Positions 40,977 through 44,530 of a stretch of 44,530 nt of DNA are shown here, one piece after another. Both the position numbers and the translations under genes were made by a program. The stretch spans positions 1 to 44,530 of the forward strand of contig DJWK01000001.1 of assembly GCA_002441555.1 (NCBI GenBank), written 5' to 3'. Each line of letters starts with the position of its first letter. The first letter of the stretch is position 1. Under the pieces are notes generated by a model. The model saw only the letters and a program-made list of their open reading frames with translations. It had not been told where the DNA came from and did not search any database. Source of the DNA: Thermodesulfobacteriaceae bacterium UBA6232 (GTDB lineage Bacteria > Desulfobacterota > Thermodesulfobacteria > Thermodesulfobacteriales > Thermodesulfobacteriaceae).

Positions 40977-42536
40977 TCATCTTTTAATAAATTTTTTATA
41001 AAAAATATAAGTCTCCTCAGGCCCAAGAAATCTGCATAATATAATAAACCCTAAGGCGCATGAAGGAATTGTGAAAATCAATCGCAGAAAGGGATTATCA
41101 GTTAAGTTTTTAAACAAAAAAATCATACCGTAAAGCCCTACAAGGGCTACCATAAAAGTAAAAAAGCTTCTTAAAAACCGAGCTTTTTCAGGAAGTCCAA
41201 GGAATTTAAAGCTTAAAACCAAAAGAAAGAGGCATTGAGCCATAAGACCTGCAGTGGTTCCGAAAGCAACCCCTTTTATACCAAGTATCTTTATGGTTAA
41301 AAGAATTACCAAAAGATTTATAAACACTGCAAGAAAACTTCCGCTTGCAGGAATACTTGTGCGATTTAAGGCATAAAAAAGAGGAACTGAAACTTTTGAT
41401 AAACCGTAAAAGGGAAGAGCCAAAGCAAAAATTTTTAAAATCTCCGAGGTCCAGAAGGTATCCTCTGGCTTAAAAGCTCCTCTTTCAAAAAGAACTTTAA
41501 CAACATCCTCTGAAAGGGAAAACAAACCCAGGGCTGACGGTAAAGATACACTCAAAGAAACAATCAAAGCTTTCCCGTAAGTGTCCCTGGCAAGAGATAG
41601 GTCTCCCTTTGTGATATTTCGCGTTAACTCTGGCAAAAGTGCCTGAGAAAGCCCAACCCCGAAAAGCCCAAGGGGAACATACATGATTCTAAAGGCATAA
41701 CTATACCAGGAAACAGCTCCCTCTCCGCAGGAAGTGGCAAAAAAGGTGTTGATAAAAATATTTATTTGCACTGCTGAAAAACCGATCACCACAGGTAAAA
41801 TCAGCTTGAGAATCTCATAAAACTCTGGCAAGCTAAAGTTTACCTTAAATTGGAAAGAAAAACCCCTTTTCTTAAGTAAAGGATATTGCATAAAAGCTTG
41901 CAGGAGTCCTCCAAGGGTAACACCTAAGGCCATAGCGAAAATAGGTTCATATCCGTAAAAAGAAAGCACATAATACCCTGAAACCCCGATTATAATTGAA
42001 AAAAGGTTAAAAAAGCCAGAGGAAAGGGCAGGAAGAAAAAATATTCCCAGAGAATTTAAAAGTCCTGCGAAGATGGCTGAAAGACTTATAAAAAGAAGGA
42101 AGGGCATCATAATTCGGGTAAGGGATACTGTAATGTAGTATTTTGAGGGATCCTCTTTAAAATAGGGAGCCATAAGAGAAACTATATATGGAGCAAAAAA
42201 AATCCCTGCTAAAACAATTATCAAAAGAATTAATAAAAAATTAGAGATAAGAATAGAGGCCTTTTGGAAAGCCCTTTTAAGACCTTCCTTTTCAGTGCTT
42301 GCGGTAAAAACCTTAACAAAGGCTCCTGCAAGGGCTCCCTCTGCAAAAAGATCGCGAAGGAGATTGGGAATGCGGTATCCCACAACAAAGGCATCCATGG
42401 CCTTTCCAGCCCCAAAAAAGTAAGCAAGAACCTGCTCTCTTACAAGCCCAAGAATTCTGCTAATAAAAACAGCAAGGGTGACAAGACTTGCACTTCTTGC
42501 TACACTTTCGATGCGGGAAGGACTATTTTTAGCCAA
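40977..42536 (-). CDS. murJ: MurJ, lipid II flippase
   Basis: A 519-residue inner-membrane protein of the MVF/MOP superfamily with about 14 membrane helices. The start ARSASLVTLAVFISRILGLVREQVLAYFFGAG and IPNLLRDLFAEGALAGAFVKVF are the MurJ signature, and later helices carry GLSQALLPELTRN. It moves lipid II across the membrane for peptidoglycan synthesis. Its start overlaps the end of pstB by 8 bases. Confidence 0.94.
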   Translation of the reverse strand: MAKNSPSRIESVARSASLVTLAVFISRILGLVREQVLAYFFGAGKAMDAFVVGYRIPNLLRDLFAEGALAGAFVKVFTASTEKEGLKRAFQKASILISNFLLILLIIVLAGIFFAPYIVSLMAPYFKEDPSKYYITVSLTRIMMPFLLFISLSAIFAGLLNSLGIFFLPALSSGFFNLFSIIIGVSGYYVLSFYGYEPIFAMALGVTLGGLLQAFMQYPLLKKRGFSFQFKVNFSLPEFYEILKLILPVVIGFSAVQINIFINTFFATSCGEGAVSWYSYAFRIMYVPLGLFGVGLSQALLPELTRNITKGDLSLARDTYGKALIVSLSVSLPSALGLFSLSEDVVKVLFERGAFKPEDTFWTSEILKIFALALPFYGLSKVSVPLFYALNRTSIPASGSFLAVFINLLVILLTIKILGIKGVAFGTTAGLMAQCLFLLVLSFKFLGLPEKARFLRSFFTFMVALVGLYGMIFLFKNLTDNPFLRLIFTIPSCALGFIILCRFLGPEETYIFYKKFIKR

Positions 42537-43287
42537 AACGCCCGGTTATGTAGTCTTCGGTAAGCTTCTTTTCTGGGTTGGTGAAAATTTTCTCTGTGGG
42601 ACCAAATTCAATGATTTCTCCGAGATACATAAAGGCTGTAAAATCAGAGATACGAGCAGCCTGTTGCATGTTATGAGTAACTATCACAATGGTTATCTTT
42701 GATTTAAGTTGCACAATAAGATCCTCTATTTTACCTGTTGAGATGGGATCAAGGGCTGAAGTTGGCTCATCAAAAAGAAGAACCTCTGGTTCAACTGCAA
42801 TAGCTCGGGCTATGCAGAGTCTTTGTTGCTGCCCTCCAGATAAACCAAGGGCACTTTGATTGAGCTTGTCCTTAACTTCATCCCAGAGAGCCGCCTCCTT
42901 TAAAGCTTTTTCAACTCTTTCCTGAAGCTCCTTTTTATTTTTTATGCCTTTCAATCTCAAACCGTAGGCTACATTGTCAAAAATGCTCATAGGAAAGGGG
43001 GTTGGCTTTTGAAAAACCATACCTATCTTTGAACGAAGCTCAATTAAGTCTATATCCTTTGAAAGAATATTTTTTCCCTGAAAGATTATCTCACCTTCAT
43101 AGCGATTTCCAGGATATAAATCGTGAATTCTATTGATACAGCGAAGAAGAGTGGTTTTCCCGCATCCTGAGGGTCCAATAAGAGCAGTAACTTTGTTTTT
43201 ATATATTTGAAGATTGATGTTTTTCAAAGCATGATATTTTCCAGCATAGTAAAAATTTAAATTCTTTATTTCAATCTCAATTTTCAA
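42529..43287 (-). CDS. pstB: PstB, phosphate ABC transporter ATPase
   Basis: A 252-residue ABC ATPase that powers high-affinity phosphate import. Walker A GPSGCGKTT, Q-loop VFQKPTPFPMSIFDNVAYG (the PstB-specific phrase), signature LSGGQQQRLCIARA, Walker B VLLFDEPTSALDP and the H-loop VTHNMQQA are all present. It overlaps pstA by 4 bases and murJ by 8. No phoU is seen downstream. Confidence 0.96.
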   Translation of the reverse strand: MKIEIEIKNLNFYYAGKYHALKNINLQIYKNKVTALIGPSGCGKTTLLRCINRIHDLYPGNRYEGEIIFQGKNILSKDIDLIELRSKIGMVFQKPTPFPMSIFDNVAYGLRLKGIKNKKELQERVEKALKEAALWDEVKDKLNQSALGLSGGQQQRLCIARAIAVEPEVLLFDEPTSALDPISTGKIEDLIVQLKSKITIVIVTHNMQQAARISDFTAFMYLGEIIEFGPTEKIFTNPEKKLTEDYITGRFG

Positions 43288-44120
43288 ATTTTAAACCTCC
43301 TTTTAACGAGGTATCTTCCCACAATGGCAAGAAAAAGGATAAAAAGGGTTATAAGAAAGGAAGCTCCCCAGGCCTGTTTATGCCAATCTTCATAAGGGCC
43401 CATGGCATACTGAAAGATAGTAACTGTCAAAGAAGCCATAGGCTGAAAAATATTATAAGTGGTGTAGGAATTATTAAAAGAGGTAAAAAGAAGAGGAGCT
43501 GCCTCTCCTGTAACCCTTGCAACAGCAAGGATAACCCCTGTAAAAATGCCAACTCCAGCAGAGCGATAAACCACCTGAAAAATTACCTTATAATAGGGAG
43601 CCCCGAGGGCAAAGGCAGCCTCTCTCAAAGTCCAGGGAACAAGGGAAAGCATGCCTTCTGTAGTTCTCACAATCACTGGAATCATAATAATGGCAAGAGA
43701 AATCCCTCCTGCAAGCCCGCTAAAATGTCCCACAGGTTTTACCAGGATAGCATAAACAAAGGCCCCAACGATAATGGCAGGAATACTAACCATGATATCT
43801 GCAATAAAGCTTATGATTTTTGAAATCCTGTAATTTCTTCCATATTCTGCAAGAAAGGTTCCTCCAAGAATACCAATGGGAACTCCAATAAGGGTGGCTG
43901 TAAGTGTAATAAGAATGTGACCAATAATAGCGTGTTTGAGCCCGCCTCCTGGAACACCTGGTGGGGTAGGATCGTTCAGGATTAGTGAGGGAGTAAGAGC
44001 TGTAATACCATGGCGAATAACATCAAACAGAATAAAAACCAACCAGAAAAGTCCCCAGAGAGCTGTCAAAAAACAGAAAAAAAGAGCAAGATTGTTGATA
44101 ATCTTTCTTCGGCGTATCAT
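43284..44120 (-). CDS. pstA: PstA, phosphate ABC transporter permease
   Basis: A 278-residue permease with six membrane helices. HAIIGHILITLTATLIGVPIGILGGTFLAEYG and the cytoplasmic EAA loop REAAFALGAPYYKVIFQVVYRSA fit PstA, with ARVTGEAAPLLFTSF typical of the phosphate permeases. It pairs with PstC and PstB. It overlaps pstC and pstB by 4 bases each. Confidence 0.95.
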   Translation of the reverse strand: MIRRRKIINNLALFFCFLTALWGLFWLVFILFDVIRHGITALTPSLILNDPTPPGVPGGGLKHAIIGHILITLTATLIGVPIGILGGTFLAEYGRNYRISKIISFIADIMVSIPAIIVGAFVYAILVKPVGHFSGLAGGISLAIIMIPVIVRTTEGMLSLVPWTLREAAFALGAPYYKVIFQVVYRSAGVGIFTGVILAVARVTGEAAPLLFTSFNNSYTTYNIFQPMASLTVTIFQYAMGPYEDWHKQAWGASFLITLFILFLAIVGRYLVKRRFKI

Positions 44121-44530
44121 TTTTTCTGTGTTTTATGAATAAAGTATTTGCTTACTCCGAGGATAGTTAAGCTCATTAGAAAAAGAAGTAAAGCAAGATA
44201 AAAAAGAGCTGCAAGGTGAATATCTTTTTCAGCCTCGGTAAATTCATTGGCAAGTTTCACGGTAACAGTGGCTGTTGCCGAGAAAAGTGAGGTGGGAAAT
44301 TGATTCAAATTTCCCAGCACAAAGGCAACAGCCATGGTTTCTCCAAGAGCTCTTCCTAAGGAAAGGCCTATTCCTCCAAGAATGCTCAGTTTACAGTATG
44401 GAAAAACTACATCTTTAATAACTTCCCATTTGGTGGCTCCTATTCCGTATGCCGACTCTTTCAGTACCGAGGGAACAACCAAAAAGGCATCCCTTGCCAC
44501 AGCTGCGGTAAAAGGAATAATCATTATACT
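44117..44530 (-). CDS. pstC: PstC, phosphate ABC transporter permease (C-terminal part; start beyond window)
   Basis: The last ~137 residues of PstC, open to the window edge. It has the EAA loop ESAYGIGATKWEVIKDVVFPYCKLSI and SLGRALGETMAVAFVLGN, a phrase specific for PstC, and closes with a final membrane helix. An internal ATG at 44524 is not the true start, as the frame runs on to the edge. A pstS gene may lie upstream. Confidence 0.93.
   Translation of the reverse strand, partial: SIMIIPFTAAVARDAFLVVPSVLKESAYGIGATKWEVIKDVVFPYCKLSILGGIGLSLGRALGETMAVAFVLGNLNQFPTSLFSATATVTVKLANEFTEAEKDIHLAALFYLALLLFLMSLTILGVSKYFIHKTQKK

Overview
The window is a 44.5 kb stretch of an AT-rich genome that looks like a thermophilic member of the Thermodesulfobacteria (Thermodesulfobacteriota). 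This placement is an inference. It rests on Lys/Glu-rich proteins, a very GC-rich RNase P RNA in AT-rich surroundings, a TrmB with the long C-terminal extension known from Aquifex, a TrpB2-type tryptophan synthase, LL-diaminopimelate aminotransferase, a CoA-disulfide reductase/rhodanese fusion typical of sulfur-metabolising thermophiles, and myo-inositol-phosphate synthase. Genes are densely packed, with many 4-base start/stop overlaps and several convergent pairs whose 3' ends overlap.

Layout. 1-470: edge of a tRNA gene (minus) with its promoter, then a relic of an IS200/IS605-type TnpB 3' end with its omega-RNA-like structured tail. 471-2646 (+): an inositol-monophosphatase/Nudix fusion and a GGDEF protein with a degenerate receiver. 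2585-5988 (-): an RNB exoribonuclease, hisA and an envelope lipoprotein candidate. 6115-8208 (-): an MHS-type transporter fused to four CBS domains, followed by a strong terminator. 8379-8960 (-): engB. 9049-10107 (+): trmB. 10141-10534 (-): RNase P RNA. 10791-11710 (+): an MNT/HEPN pair. 11700-14054 (-): a large radical SAM protein. 14072-15830 (+): DUF429 protein and mreB. 15827-27767 (-): an apparent 11-gene run (CoA-disulfide reductase/rhodanese, hisS, trpE, trpG, plsC, gyrA, ino1, dapL, folK, a small zinc-ribbon protein, lytic transglycosylase) behind one good promoter. 27888-28343 (+): small membrane protein. 28364-30973 (-): a CsgG-like protein, an in-frame continuation after a UAG codon, and an unrecognised exported protein. 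31078-33317 (-): a decayed HAMP-GGDEF-EAL pseudogene. 33588-34880 (-): trpB2. 35008-35217 (+): DUF2892 protein. 35214-39810 (-): YkgJ-type cysteine-cluster protein, pyrK, pyrD, hslO, lapA-like, serine hydrolase. 39968-40972 (+): Rpn/PD-(D/E)XK nuclease. 40977-44530 (-): pstC (partial), pstA, pstB, murJ.

Most genes are housekeeping: amino-acid, pyrimidine and folate synthesis, cell shape and wall, phosphate import, RNA processing. The less ordinary items are these. (1) The CsgG-like/UAG/jelly-roll-like/secreted-protein locus, where one amber codon in a linker separates two in-frame parts. (2) The MHS-CBS4 transporter. (3) Two genes (ykgJ-like and folK) whose conserved N-termini have no ATG/GTG/TTG start; for the ykgJ-like gene a promoter and RBS point to an ATT start. 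(4) Three promoters whose -10 box lies 6-8 bases before the ATG, implying leaderless mRNAs. (5) The multiply broken signalling gene with a 23-bp tandem duplication. (6) The TnpB/omega-RNA relic. No CRISPR array, prophage or complete insertion sequence was seen. I found no clear-cut, fully novel multi-gene system; the CsgG-like locus is the best candidate.
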